A stretch of DNA of 64,000 nucleotides, taken from positions 389,001 through 453,000 of the forward strand of contig CALSFV010000243.1 of NCBI GenBank assembly GCA_943737045.1, written 5' to 3'. The notes under the pieces were generated by a model, which had not been told where the DNA came from, did not search any database, and saw only the letters and a program-made list of their open reading frames with translations. The stretch comes from Parapristionchus giblindavisi. Taxonomy: Eukaryota; Nematoda; Chromadorea; Rhabditida; Diplogasteridae. Positions 23,113-34,334 of the stretch are shown piece after piece. Position 1 is the first letter of the stretch, and each line of letters opens with the position of its first letter. Both the position numbers and the translations under genes were made by a program.

Positions 23113-23412
23113 AAAACTGTCACTTCTCAAGTATTTATTTGTTTCTTAGAGTAATGAGTTAACAACGAACAAAAATAGCAATATTTACAAGGCATAAAGA
23201 GTAGCAACAGGGCAATAAAAATACACTTTTGTACAAGTTAACGAAAAAATCAATATGAAGCGGGGAAATTGTGAACAATTACAGCGGGTACTTGGTCCAT
23301 TACTGATACTTCAGTCTTAGATTAACTGGGGATGATTCGAAGGGAATACCAGAGTGACATTGCAAAGTTTAGTTACTGTATACAAGCAGTGAGGAGACAA
23401 TGATAGCAAAAG
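23113..23412 (-). other. 3' UTR and polyA signal of the left HSP70 gene
   Basis: Conserved with 56446-56740 downstream of the right gene copy. A minus-strand AATAAA at 23134-23139 matches AATAAA at 56725-56730 in the other arm. Confidence 0.7.
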
Positions 23413-26400
23413 TTATGCTCGTCTCTGTGGTCTTCTTATTTCTATCATTTGAATTTGCTTTCCGACCGCTCTAATCTTGATCTTCTCAAGCTCGTCCTTG
23501 GACAGATATCCCATATCGTTGGCGATGGTCATCTCGTTCTTCGTTCCAGTCGACTTGTCCTCGGCGGTTACGGTCAGGATATTGTTGACATCAATCTCGA
23601 AGGTGACCTGAATACTGATCAGTTCATATCAAAGATCAAAGATCAAAGCACAAACCTCAATCTGAGGAACACCACGGGGCGCGGGAGCGATTCCGGAGAG
23701 CTCAAGAATTCCGAGCAGGTTATTGTCGTTGGTCATTGCACGCACACCCTCGTACACCTAAAACGTCAAACGATAATTAATCTTTCAAAAATAAAACTAC
23801 CCATCAAATCAACAAGCTACCGTAACCCATCAAATCAACAAGTTACAGTACCTGAATGAGCACATCAGTCTGGTTGTCAGAGTAGGTAGTGAAGGTCGTC
23901 GAGGTCTTCGTGGGAATTGTCGTGTTACGCTTGAGTAGCGATGTCATCACACCTCCAGCGGTCTCAATACCGAGCGAGAGGGGAGCAACTTCGAGAAGGA
24001 GCAGGTCATGCAAGGCCTCAGACTTGTCACCCGACAAGATGGCAGCCTGGACAGCGGCTCCATAGGCAACAGCCTCATCGGGATTGATGGTCTTGTTGAG
24101 CTCTTTGCCAGAGAAGAAGTCGGAAAGGAGCTTCTGCACCTTGGGAATACGGGTGGAGCCTCCGACGAGGACGATGTCGTGCACGGACGACTTGTCCAAC
24201 TTGGCATATCTGGAAACGAGGAATAATCAATAATAGATACCGTAGTAGATACAATCATACATTTTCGGTACACTCGCAGTCTATTTTTACATAGTGGGTC
24301 AATTCTCGAAATAGGGTGGGCTGATTCACAAAATTCGTTATTTTCGCTTAAAAATCGTCATTTTAGCTTCCTTTTTTTATCAAGTGGCCTAAAACGGGCC
24401 TTATACAGTAGCGCTCAAAAAGATTTCACATTGGTGTTTTTTCGCGATATCTTTTGTTGTACTGATCGAAATGGGATGAAATTTGGAATATATGTTGCTC
24501 AAGGTATTAGAATAACGATACACATTTGGTTTTTCAAAAATTTCAGAAATCCGGTAATTTATTAGCTCTTTATCAAAAATCACTAAAATCAACAATTCAC
24601 AGTTGCAAAAATGAACAGCAATAATTAAACAGAAAGAGGTTAAGAAGGGTTCAGCACTACAAAATTAAGAACAGAGATGAATTTTTAACTAAAATTTAGT
24701 GGAATAACCCTTTAAATCAATTAATGCTGACAGCGGTGGGGAATATTCAGGGTCGTACACAGGTGATGACTCACAACCAACTCTCCAAGCAGTTCAGCAC
24801 TTCTGTATCCACTATAACAAGGCTCCAGAAGCTCGTTACGATTTCTGTGAATGTTTATTACTCTGTGGTACAAGCAAGTCCCATATTAATCTCCAGACTA
24901 ATTGATTAGACGATCGTTATGATGTCACGCGAGCACCCGCGCCGCACTTCCATCGTCATTGCAGCGGAGCTACACACCTCTGGCGTCTCCAATGACTCTG
25001 TTCCGACTGTCACGAGATTCCTGGATGCTGCTGACCTTCGTGGCTGTCGGAAAATTACCAAGCCCTTTGTTTCTATGAAGAATAGGAGGACTTGAGTAAC
25101 ATCTGGTAAGGAGCGCCTCCACAGGACTCCTCAATATTGGAAAAATGCGCTGTGGACCACTGAGAGTAAGTTTCTATCGTTCAAAAGTGATGGGATAAAG
25201 TATTTGGAGATACCTTAAGGTAGTCGGCACCAATAAAAATACCAATTATCGACTTTTAAGCGAGGCGGAAATGTGGCCATGATCTGGGGTGCGCTCAGCT
25301 CAAAAGTTGTTGTACCCATTCACTCGGTAGACGGGGTACTGATGTCTACTCGACAGCCACGAAGGTCAGCAGCATCTAGGCATCTCTTGACAGTCGGAAC
25401 AGAGTCATTGGAGACGCCAGAGGTGTGTAGCTCCGCTGCAATGACGATGGAAGTGCGGCGCGGGTGCTCGCGTGACATCATAACGATCGTCTAATCAATT
25501 AGTCTGGAGATTAATATGGGACTTGCTTGTACCACAGAGTAATAAACATTCACAGAAATCGTAACGATCTTCTGGAGCCTTGTTATAGTGGATACAGAAG
25601 TGCTGAACTGCTTGGAGAGTTGGTTGTGAGTCATCACCTGTGTACGACCCTGAATATTCCCCACCGCTGTCAGCATTAATTGATTTAAAGGGTTATTCCA
25701 CTAAATTTTAGTTAAAAATTCATCTCTGTTCTTAATTTTGTAGTGCTGAACCCTTCTTAACCTCTTTCTGTTTAATTATTGATGTTCATTTTTGCAACTG
25801 TGAATTGTTGATTTTAGTGATTTTTGATAAAGAGCTAATAAATTACCGGATTTCTGAAATTTTTGAAAAACCAAATGTGTATCGTTATTCTAATACCTTG
25901 AGCAACATATATTCCAAATTTCATCCCATTTCGATCAGTACAACAAAAGATATCGCGAAAAAACACCAATGTGAAATCTTTTTGAGCGCTACTGTATAGT
26001 GGGTCAATTCTCGCACTGCGAGGGTACGGCAATGTATGGATACTCGATAATCTGGATAATCGATGTACATATCTACCGTACCTGAGCGACGTCTCCACGG
26101 GGTCCATGGTGGCGCTGAAGAGGTCATCGCAGAGCTCCTCGAAGCGAGCACGAGTGATGTTGGTGTAGAAGTCGATGCCCTCGAAGAGGGAGTCAATTTC
26201 GATCGAGGCCTGAGACGAGGACGAAAGGGTGCGCTTGGCACGCTCACAGGCAGTACGTAGACGACGGAGAGCACGAGGATTGGTCAAGAGGTTCTGCAAG
26301 GAGCAAAGGTTTGCAGCCATAGGTCGAAAGGTATGTTGCAAAGTACCAAGCCTGACCGGATTTTGAGCCAAAATTTCACATAAATCGAAAACCCTGACCG

Positions 26401-29400
26401 GATTTTGAACGAAATTTGAAAAAAAAATCTCGAAAATATCTCAACCCCCCCCCCATCAGTACCTTCTTGTGGATCCTCTTGAATTCGCCGACAAAGTGGT
26501 TAACCAAACGACTGTCAAAATCCTCTCCTCCGAGAGGATTGTCTCCGGCGGTGGACTTGACCTCGAAGATACCGTCCTCGATGGTGAGAATGGACACATC
26601 TAGTGATCCACCGCCAAAGTCGAAGATGAGAACGTTTCTGCAAATATTGATCGATAATTTGGAATAATATTACTTGATAGTCGAATAGAAAATAGAAAAT
26701 CACATCGATATGGAATAGTTCGTAGCTGTGTTTGTTATGCGGTGTTACATTTTCGAAACGGGTACTTGTCAGTCAACTGCAATTTTGGAGTGTGTTGGGT
26801 CTTGAGTGGAAAACACTGATGAGTCGTACAACTACTGTAAAAAGTTAGGACAGTGAACCATTATTGAGCCATGGTTACGGTACCATCTTACCGTATTACA
26901 ATTGTTACTCGGGGCTTTCCACTCCAGACCCAACACACATCAAAATTGAATGTAACATCGGATTAGTTTGCCCACTGTGCATGGATGTGAAGTGTGAGCG
27001 CTAAGAGATTGTGACAGAGAAAGATCATAGGTTGAATAGCTAGGTTTATTTGGATTTCAAAATGCGGTCAGGTTTTTCGATTTTTTGGGAAATTTTGTCT
27101 CAAAATGCGTTCAGGCTTGGTGCTTTCCTACACACTTTAGTTGATATTAACTTGATAGGTAGATCAATTGACAGTACCGTTCTCCGGGTCCCTTCATGTA
27201 TAAACCATAGGCCATGGCGGCAGCGGAGCACTCGTTCAGAATACGGAGGACGTTGAGTCCAGCGATGGCGCCAGCTTCCTTGGTCGCCTGACGCTGCGAG
27301 TTGTTGAAGTGGGCAGGGACAGTGATTACAGCCTCCTTCACACTCACTCCGAGGAAGGCCTCAGCCGTCTCCTGTAAAAATCAGTAAATAGGCATCGATT
27401 TTCATAGTGTAGGGATCGACCCACAGGTCCATACGTCATTTTGAGTGTTTTTTTCGGAAAATAGGGGGGTCGGGTGCCAAAAATCGGGGGTGTATTGCCG
27501 CTAGCGGCAGTGGTGCCCACGTATGCATACAATATTCAGCAAACAGACTACAAACTACGAAATACTGAGAGTGGTAAAAAAGAGTAAACAAAATGTGTAC
27601 CTTCATCTTAGTGATGACCATGGATGATATTTCCTCGGGAGTGAACGTCTTAATCTCTCCATTGTATTCGACTTGAACCTTGGGCTTGTCACCCTCGGCT
27701 AAGATGACCTAAAGATAAAGAGCACGTTTCCTCATTCCAGCAAACAACAGAGAACATTGTAAACATTCTAATGAATTCATTATAAGAGTAAACATTGCAG
27801 TAATCCAGCAAGTATGCGGACTTTTCTGCCCCTTTCCTCGACTACTTTCAGTTCAACCGCTACCTACGAATGGATTTTACCTAAGAAAATCGCGAAATGT
27901 CTGTGAATTTCGTAAATTTCATCAAATTTTGAAATCGCGTCAACCTTGAACGGCCACCGTTTCATGTAAGCTTGAACGGCCACGTCGTCGAATTTTCGAC
28001 CGATGAGACGCGTGCAATCTGAAATTGAGTAAATACTAACAATTCAACAGTTTATGCTAGTAGGTACACTCATAAAACAGGTGTAAATTAGAACCATACA
28101 TGGGCGGGATACCTGAAGCTCGATTCTACAGGAGGCATCCGAACGAAAAATGGGTAATTTTGCAGGAGGCATTCACGTTTTTTTTCCAAAAATTTACCTA
28201 AACTTCATTTTTTTACAAGGGGCATTCCACGAATTTTCGAAAAATCTTAATTTTACAGGGGGCACCCCCATGTCGGCGCCCATGTATGATTAGAACACCT
28301 CTACGTCTTCAAAAGGTGCTCTACAAAAGTACACCTGTTCATTATTACACCTTTTATTCTGAGTGTATGGCGCTACATGGTGTACTCTTATCAGAAATAG
28401 TCTCTGGTTATCCCTTGGGATGGACCCACCCGCAAAATTGGACAATAGATTGACGATTTTCTTGTAATTTTCACGGTTTTAGGTTACCGATATGCGTTTT
28501 AATCTCAAAATCGGGTTACTCACACGCGGTTTTGTCCCAAAATCTAGGCACACACACGCATTTGAAGGGACTGCGATATTGATAGACCATCACTGACTCT
28601 CATCGTCTGCGCTCTCTCACTTTTACGACTCTTTTTTCTTCGCTCGACCTTTTTCTCTGTCACACCATGACCGCTCTCGAACAGCTGTACCGTTGCTTAC
28701 CGAAGACGGTATTCTGAGGGTACTCTAGACTACCCATATACTAGCCAAATACAGTTATTTCATGGCTCAATTACACGTAAAATCTGAAGTTTTAAATAGA
28801 CAGGCAAATAGAGTTCAATATTTTTCTATTAAGTAGAAGTTGCTTACCGAAGACGGTATTCTGAGGGTTCACGGACACTTTGTCCTTGGCCGCATCTCCG
28901 ATGAGACATTCGGTGTCCGTGAAGGCGATATACGAGGGAGTGGTACGGTTTCCTGAAACATCATGGTTTATTAGGGTGTCCCATAAGTCTTTGCACTTTT
29001 TTCTGCACTAACTTTGGACCTTTTTTCTCGGTTGAGAGCGATTGTTATGCCCTGTGGTATTTTTCACACATCGAAGGTATACTGATTAGCAAATGTGATA
29101 AGTTTCATTTGCCAACTCTTTTTCCACGACAATTTTTGATTTTTAAAATTATATCACCGTTACACAGTTTTCGACATGCCATTCTTCACTTATACAGTAG
29201 TGGACGGAATACGGTAGGAGCTATCCCTAACTACGTCAGTCTATGAAGCCAAGGGCGCCGTGTACTACAACAGTCTTTATCTGGTATCATCTGTTCAAGA
29301 ACAACCATTTTTCCTTGGTTGAAAATCCAAGGTGGGGATGTCATCCCAGTACGAATGAAGACCTGGTTCTTCATACTGTCACAAGTCAGCGGAAGCAGAG

Positions 29401-32378
29401 TTGGAGATACCTGGAGCAGGCAACTGGTACTCCAAGATCCACCATCCACCGCATCTTCATTCAGTCTTCTCTTCACCCCAAGGCACCTTGAGTGTTTCCC
29501 CATGTTCTCTCTGCCCTGCTCTTCTGAAACCGAGTCGAGATCACTACTTCAAATCTCGGCCGTTCTCGATCCAATGATTGTGTAATGTATAGTGTCTGCC
29601 AGGATGATAAGTGGGTAACGTACTACAACCCAGATATGAAGGTGGTACGGCTGCATGCTTGGAAGGGTGCAAAACCCGTCCCTAACAATAAACGCAATCC
29701 AAAAGTAAAAAATAGTCGCTCTCATTCTTCTTCTGCTATATTCGTGTGGTTTATCACGAGTTGTTACCTGAGGGACATACTGTTACCACCAATGTCTTCT
29801 GCGAACAACTGCAGGAGATGGAGGGCCAAGTCCTTCACAGCCTCTTTGTGTGAGGGAAAACTTTGCTTTTAATGAACTGCGCGATGATACATCACACTAA
29901 CAAGGCGCAGGTTAAACTGAAGAATTTAGATATTGACTGGCTTCACCATTCGTCGTATCCCCCCGACCTGTCCCCTTGTGATTGCCATGCTTTTCGATCT
30001 CTCGAGCGCTGCTACAGAGGAAAAAACTTCCGTAATCAGGCCAATGTCAAACGGGAGATCGACCAATGGATTGCCTCGCTCCCTAAGAAATTGAGACAGA
30101 ACGGTGTCATGCAGTTGCATACGAGATGGAGGATAGCTGTCCATAAACATGGACAGTGTACCAATATTTGAATGTAGCTGCTTACAAGGAAAGTCAGGTT
30201 GGGCGGTCCCGGACTTCGGGATGGGACATATACCATTCGATAGGTATCCGAAAAAGAAGATTTTTCATGTTGGTCATTTTGGCAGAATGCCCCTGGGCGC
30301 AGAGTTATTTGCATATTTCTCCGGATTTTCGCCCTACAATGAAACACATTCTCTGTGAGATCGAACTTGCAAGCAAAAGATACATAGACCATCCTCTTTA
30401 AGTAAATATAAAAATAAATCAATTCATTTTAGCCATTGCTTGTGTTGTTTGCCACTCTTATTCATCACTGCTTCCTTTCGATCTCAAAGAGAATGTGTTT
30501 CATTGTAGGGGGAAAATTCGGAGAAATATGCAAATAACTCTGCGCCCAGGGGCATTCTGCCAAAATGACCAACATGAAAAATCTTCTTTTTCGGATACCT
30601 ATCGAATGGTATATGTCCCATCCCGAAGTCCGGGACCGCCCAACCTGACTTCCCTTGTTAGTTTGTTATTTGAAAAAATGTGAAGCATGAAAATAGTGCA
30701 AAGACTTATGGGACACTAACACATACATTTTCGGCAACATACATTCTCACCGTTTCATTTTTATATAGTGGATCGATTTTGTAAAATCGTTATTTTTCGC
30801 GTAATTTTTAGCTTAAAAAGGACCCATATATAGTGGGTAGATGATGAAAATGAGCCGTATAGAGTGGGTCGATCCTCACCTTGCGATGATGATTTATTCA
30901 GTTATTCATTTGTTAAAGTACAACAATTGTAGAATGGAAAAGAAGATTGCAAGGGTATTATTGTCTCAGAAGTTTCGAAAACTCGGCAAAATTGATTTGC
31001 ATTATTTTGGGAACCAATGATTGTCAACAAGGGTACGGTAACTAGCCATTATTGATCTATGGATATGGTAACTTCCGGAGAAGGTGTACAGATCATAGGT
31101 CGAAAAGTATGTTACAAAGTACCAAGCCTGAGCGGATTTTGAGCAAAAATTTCACAAACATCGAAAAACATGACCGGATTTTGAAAACCGAATACCTAGC
31201 TATCATACATTTTCGCTACCCTCGCCATTGTTTTTATATAGTGGGTCCATTTTCGAAATATGGTGGGTCTATTCTGAAAATTCATTATTTATCGCGTAAA
31301 AATCGTAATTTTTAGCGTCATTTCGCATCAAATGGTCTCAAATGGGCATTACATAGTGGGTCAATTCTCGCATTGCGAGGGTATGAAAATGTATGCTAGC
31401 TATTCGACCTATGATACAGATTAACTATCAATGGGGGAGGACGGGCGAACCTTGTTCGTTGGGGATGATCTCGACCCTTCCGTTCACGAAAACTCCGACG
31501 CATGAGTATGTCGTACCCAGATCGATTCCGATGGCGTTTGGTCTGCTCATGTTGACCTCTGAAATTACGTCATAAGTGAAGACATTTGGCCGAATTTGCA
31601 ATGCATGCGCTCTCCCCCTGTGTTGGACCATACATTTTCTAGAGTTGAAATAACAAATTCTGAGGCCCCTATACCTTTCCAGAATTCGATGTTTGATAAA
31701 ATAGATATGAAAGGAGGACACTTCTCTTTTTCCAGTCAATTTTTGGAACCCCCCTCTTCCCCTCAACTTCCATTCTCAATTCATTATGCGCGGTCAATCA
31801 CGGAACAAAGGGTGTGTATTCAAATTGCAAAAAGAATCTGGGCTAAAAAACAGAGAAGTTCCGAAAGGAATACGAGAAACTTTACCTTCTTCAGTTGTAT
31901 TGCATTCGCGTTTGACCGGGGGCTGAGAGCCATGGGATCCGCTCTCGTCTGCGAGCGGGCTAGCTGCACGAGATAACTGCGGGGGCGGGCTCGCTACACT
32001 AGAAGACTGCGGGGACGGGCTCGCCTGACGCTTACGCTGAGCGCCTGAGCGCTGGCCGTTGGTGCTAGCCACTGTGGCGATTCCACTAGCCGAATTACCT
32101 GCCGACGACGAACTCTCCATACTCATCGGGTTAGTATCAGAAGCGATCAGGAGATTGTTCCTTGCTGAGACTAGTTCGATGACGTCATAGACGGTCTTCC
32201 TGCCAACTTTTACTTGCTCGAGTACGTTTAGTACTTGAACGTTGTGGCGAATTTGATCGTTGAGATCTACGTTCGACAGGGTCGGAGCCGAGTGAGTTTT
32301 GGGAGTAGCGAGATGTTGGAGGAGTTGGGTGGCCAACTCTCGTACAGCATCATTGGAGAGTCCACTAGGATCAGTCAT
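23413..32378 (-). CDS. HSP70-family gene, left copy, with in-frame 5' exon
   Basis: Exons: 32378-31886 (164 unrecognised codons, Ser/Pro-rich second half, basic RKRQ), then HSP70 exons 31558-31451, 28952-28848, 28018-27945, 27708-27601, 27371-27178, 26637-26463, 26293-26082, 24209-23852, 23757-23656, 23607-23413. Total 707 aa if exon 1 is included; 540 aa from the internal ATG at 31550, the usual HSP70 start. Seen motifs: [39 protein letters not shown], and the substrate-binding beta domain up to [17 protein letters not shown]70s are ATP-driven cytosolic chaperones, but this one reads DCTRLIG where the family has DAKRLIG (catalytic K71 to T), NECSAA for NEPTAA and GGGSLD for GGGTFD. It stops where the C-terminal lid should begin (family about 640 aa). 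Two introns hold transposons absent from the right copy. Confidence 0.92.
24256..26039. mobile_element. MITE family F copy split by a Tc1-type foldback
   Basis: Left part 24256-24405 starts CATACATTTTCGGTAC; right part 25995-26039 ends GGCAATGTATG. The two halves rejoin at the family core CCTTATATAGTGGG when the inserted element and one TA are removed. Confidence 0.85.
24406..25994. mobile_element. Tc1-like foldback with transposase remnants
   Basis: Two inverted arms of 644 bp (24406-25049, 25351-25994) with ends CAGTAGCGCTCAAAAAGATT and inverse, flanked by TA on both sides. The loop 25050-25350 continues a plus-strand Tc1 transposase frame: [20 protein letters not shown], then [12 protein letters not shown], family patterns of Tc1-type DDE transposases. 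The frames contain stops, so it is inactive. It appears to be one Tc1-like element whose 5' half was copied in inverted orientation at its 3' end. Inserted in HSP70 intron 8 of the left copy only. Confidence 0.88.
26319..26435. mobile_element. MITE family G copy (CATAGGTCGAA), partial
   Basis: Starts CATAGGTCGAAAGGTATGTT and has two copies of CCTGACCGGATTTTGA; the far end merges with a poly-C tract next to the HSP70 exon ending at 26463. Confidence 0.55.
26738..26960. mobile_element. MITE family I copy (TTACATTTTCGAAACG)
   Basis: A palindromic element with GTGTTGGGTCTTGAGTGGAA and inverted TCCACTCCAGACCCAACAC. The matching intron of the right HSP70 copy has a counterpart at 53699-53930 in inverse orientation. 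Confidence 0.65.
27026..27135. mobile_element. MITE family G copy, partial
   Basis: CATAGGTTGAATAGCTAGGT followed by AAATGCGGTCAGGTTTTTCG, ending in the usual CTTGGTGCTTT segment. In HSP70 intron 6, left copy. Confidence 0.5.
28095..28288. mobile_element. MITE family H copy, 8-bp target duplication
   Basis: Starts CATACATGGGCGG and ends GGCGCCCATGTATG. ATTAGAAC is repeated exactly on both sides (28087-28094, 28289-28296). Between HSP70 exons in the left copy; the right copy has a different family H element at another site. Confidence 0.88.
28693..28725 (-). repeat. partial duplication of an HSP70 exon end
   Basis: GCTTACCGAAGACGGTATTC and the following TGAGGGT repeat the end of the HSP70 exon at 28848 plus its donor, about 125 bp further into the intron. 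This gives a decoy splice donor with 15-20 bases of exon. Confidence 0.75.
28971..30719 (+). mobile_element. mariner-like element, defective transposase
   Basis: Terminal inverted repeats GTGTCCCATAAGTCTTTGCA and inverse at 28976/30695-30716. The plus strand holds decayed mariner transposase: a helix-turn-helix-like part (about 29370-29490, [19 protein letters not shown]), then a catalytic part at 29863-30169 with [20 protein letters not shown], the third-Asp region. The second-Asp motif reads IHHTNKAQV, so that Asp is gone, and frames are broken by stops. A separate CAAGGGAA foldback (30185-30657) is nested in its 3' end. Only in HSP70 intron 2 of the left copy. Confidence 0.85.
30185..30657. 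mobile_element. CAAGGGAA foldback B4 nested in the mariner, TTA duplication
   Basis: Starts CAAGGAAAGTCAGGTTGGGC and ends with the inverse CAACCTGACTTCCCTTG, flanked by TTA on both sides. Subfamily of B2 (9568-10193). Confidence 0.85.
30721..30888. mobile_element. MITE family F copy, degraded
   Basis: CATACATTTTCGGCAACATA, core TATATAGTGGATCGATTTTG and GAGTGGGTCGATCCTCACC; right terminus lost. Confidence 0.55.
31094..31413. mobile_element. MITE family G with nested family F (left arm)
   Basis: Family G ends CATAGGTCGAAAAGTATG and TATTCGACCTATG, flanked by GTACAGAT / ATACAGAT (one mismatch). Inside, a family F element (31204-31394) is flanked by an exact 8-bp CTAGCTAT. The same nesting occurs in the right arm at 49211-49572. 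Confidence 0.88.
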
Positions 32379-32570
32379 AGGACACTGAAAAGTCCTGCAT
32401 TAGTAGGTGAAAAAGGCAAGAACTTAACAATGAGAAGAGCGAGAGAAAACGGGAAAACGGAGATAAACGCCAGGGGTAAGAGAATTATACCCTTATATGA
32501 GATAATAGAGGACAAGTTCCCTTATCTATAAGGAAAGAAATCTGTAGTGAGACTTTTCTAAGGCGGTGTT

Positions 32571-32658
32571 ATATTTTCAAAACGTGCGCACGTCCACGTG
32601 CGTTTTTCAGTTAGTAAACACGTTTTAGCACGTTTTGAAAATGTAACACCGCCTAATG
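32571..32658. mobile_element. MITE family I, short palindrome
   Basis: GGCGGTGTTATATTTTCAAA, ACGTGC and the inverse GTTTTGAAAATGTAACACCG. Upstream of the left HSP70 gene; absent at the matching place in the right arm. Confidence 0.75.
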
Positions 32659-32659
32659 A

Positions 32660-33840
32660 ATAACTAACTACCTCATAGATAAGGGTATTTTCAGTGGGTG
32701 TAATACGAGAAGATAAGAACAGACGATAGAAAAGAGGAGAGAGAGAAGGATGCCTAATGTGTATTCCAAATGAACATATGCTAAAATTGGAACTAAAGAC
32801 ACTAACTATCTCGTAGACTGCCATGCGACTTCAATCATAAAACATCAAAACAATTTCGCAATTGTTGATTCCAGCGTGAATGGCCTATACAAAGATGGTA
32901 AACAGGAGTAGACGGATGAATGGAAGGAGAGAGTTTGGAAGGGGCTAGGAGCAAGATGTTACAACGGAAAATAAGAAACAACAAGGAAGGGGAGGAATGA
33001 TTAAAGAAGAGGACGAGTGATGCAAACAAATAGAAACGACGAATATGGGAAGTTGAAAGATCAGATATTGACGAATGCGGTAGTTTCGACAATCTCTGCA
33101 TGAGGTGGGAAGTGAACGAGCATGAATAAAGAATGGACCGATCTCTAATCAGGTCGGAGATTCGTAGTAACGTAGTAACGCCGTGCATTTTTCTATAGGG
33201 TGTTACATTTTGAAACGTGCGCACGCCGCGCGCACGTTTTGAAAATGTAACACCACATAAGGGCGAAGGGGAGAGTGAGGCATAGGGCGAGGGGAATCTG
33301 TCATGGGCAGATAACATGTCTTTCCGTGTCTGACAATTACGAAATTGTACAAAATAGTACCACGGAATGAACAAAGACGAGGATAATAAAGTAACAACTA
33401 ATAATAAGACGGTCGTTTAAACAATATATAACAAAATAACTTCAAGCTTTTGCAAAAGCTCTTGAAATTTTGCCGGCATGCCGGACTTCCGGACGGCGTA
33501 TGCCCCTTTCAACTACGGTAGTTCACAAATGCACTCGAATGTGTCATTTTTATTTTCTTTCTCTATTTTATCAATATTTTTATTATTATATTTTAATAGT
33601 ATATTTATTTATTTAGTTAACAATCACAAAGAACTTGAGAAAGTGTCACTCTTGTTAGGTTTTGTTATAAATTGATAGACTGATCGTTTTGATAGATTGA
33701 TAGTAAAAAAAAATCAATAGCTATTGTCAATTGGCAACATGTTGCAACACAACAGCTGTTTGCAATCACACCGTGCACCGCTACACCGTATTCGCCACGC
33801 CGTATTAGAAATTTCAAATTAGAAATTTAAAAATATTAAT
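32660..33840. other. left-arm-specific spacer
   Basis: This 1.2-kb stretch has no counterpart in the right arm, where 43411-48020 lies instead. It holds a second family I palindrome (33198-33257: TGTTACATTTTGAAACGTGC and inverse). A long minus-strand reading frame at 32835-33374 runs through that palindrome and is low-complexity Ser/Leu-rich, so I do not accept it as a gene. Confidence 0.5.
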
Positions 33841-34098
33841 ATCACGATATCTTATCGTACCGTAGTAGTATTATCGTTAGTATTATCGTAGTATATCTTA
33901 TGCATATCTTCGATGAATATTGAGATAATCCTTCAATTTTTCTATTATTCTTTCGAGAGAGCAGTGCCAGAGCGGAGAGTTTCAAATTAAATCGGGTAAG
34001 CCCCCCCCCCTTACCTAAAAATTTAAATTATTTAATACACTATTTTTAAAAGCTTTCAAAAATCATGAAGTAAAAATCTGATAGTAAAATTTTTTTGA

Positions 34099-34150
34099 AA
34101 CTATCCGCTCTGGCAACACTCTCTCGCTTTTTTGTCTGCACGAGGCAAAA
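34099..34150. mobile_element. MITE family A fragments
   Basis: Half-elements at 33952-33990 and 34099-34150 (CTATCCGCTCTGGCAACACT). The right arm shows counterparts at 43086-43175 and 42614-42732, so both were present before the inverted duplication. Confidence 0.6.
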
Positions 34151-34334
34151 AGCTCGGGATATACCTTCAAAGAGCGATGGCAATCAGTGTTAAAAGAATA
34201 ATGTACGGCAACTCAAATAGCTCTTGCTACACTCCTATCCACGCAGTTTCTGAATTTATTACCACGTAAACATTCCATATATCGGTCATGCAATAAACAC
34301 ATCAACTTGATTCTTTCAAAACAATTTAATGTTG

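Noticed and set aside
23449..23859. 136-codon plus-strand reading frame.
   Set aside because: Antisense shadow of the last HSP70 exons, whose minus-strand frame is conserved.
32835..33374. 179-codon minus-strand reading frame.
   Set aside because: It runs through a family I palindrome, is Ser/Leu/His-biased and shows no splice or family evidence.
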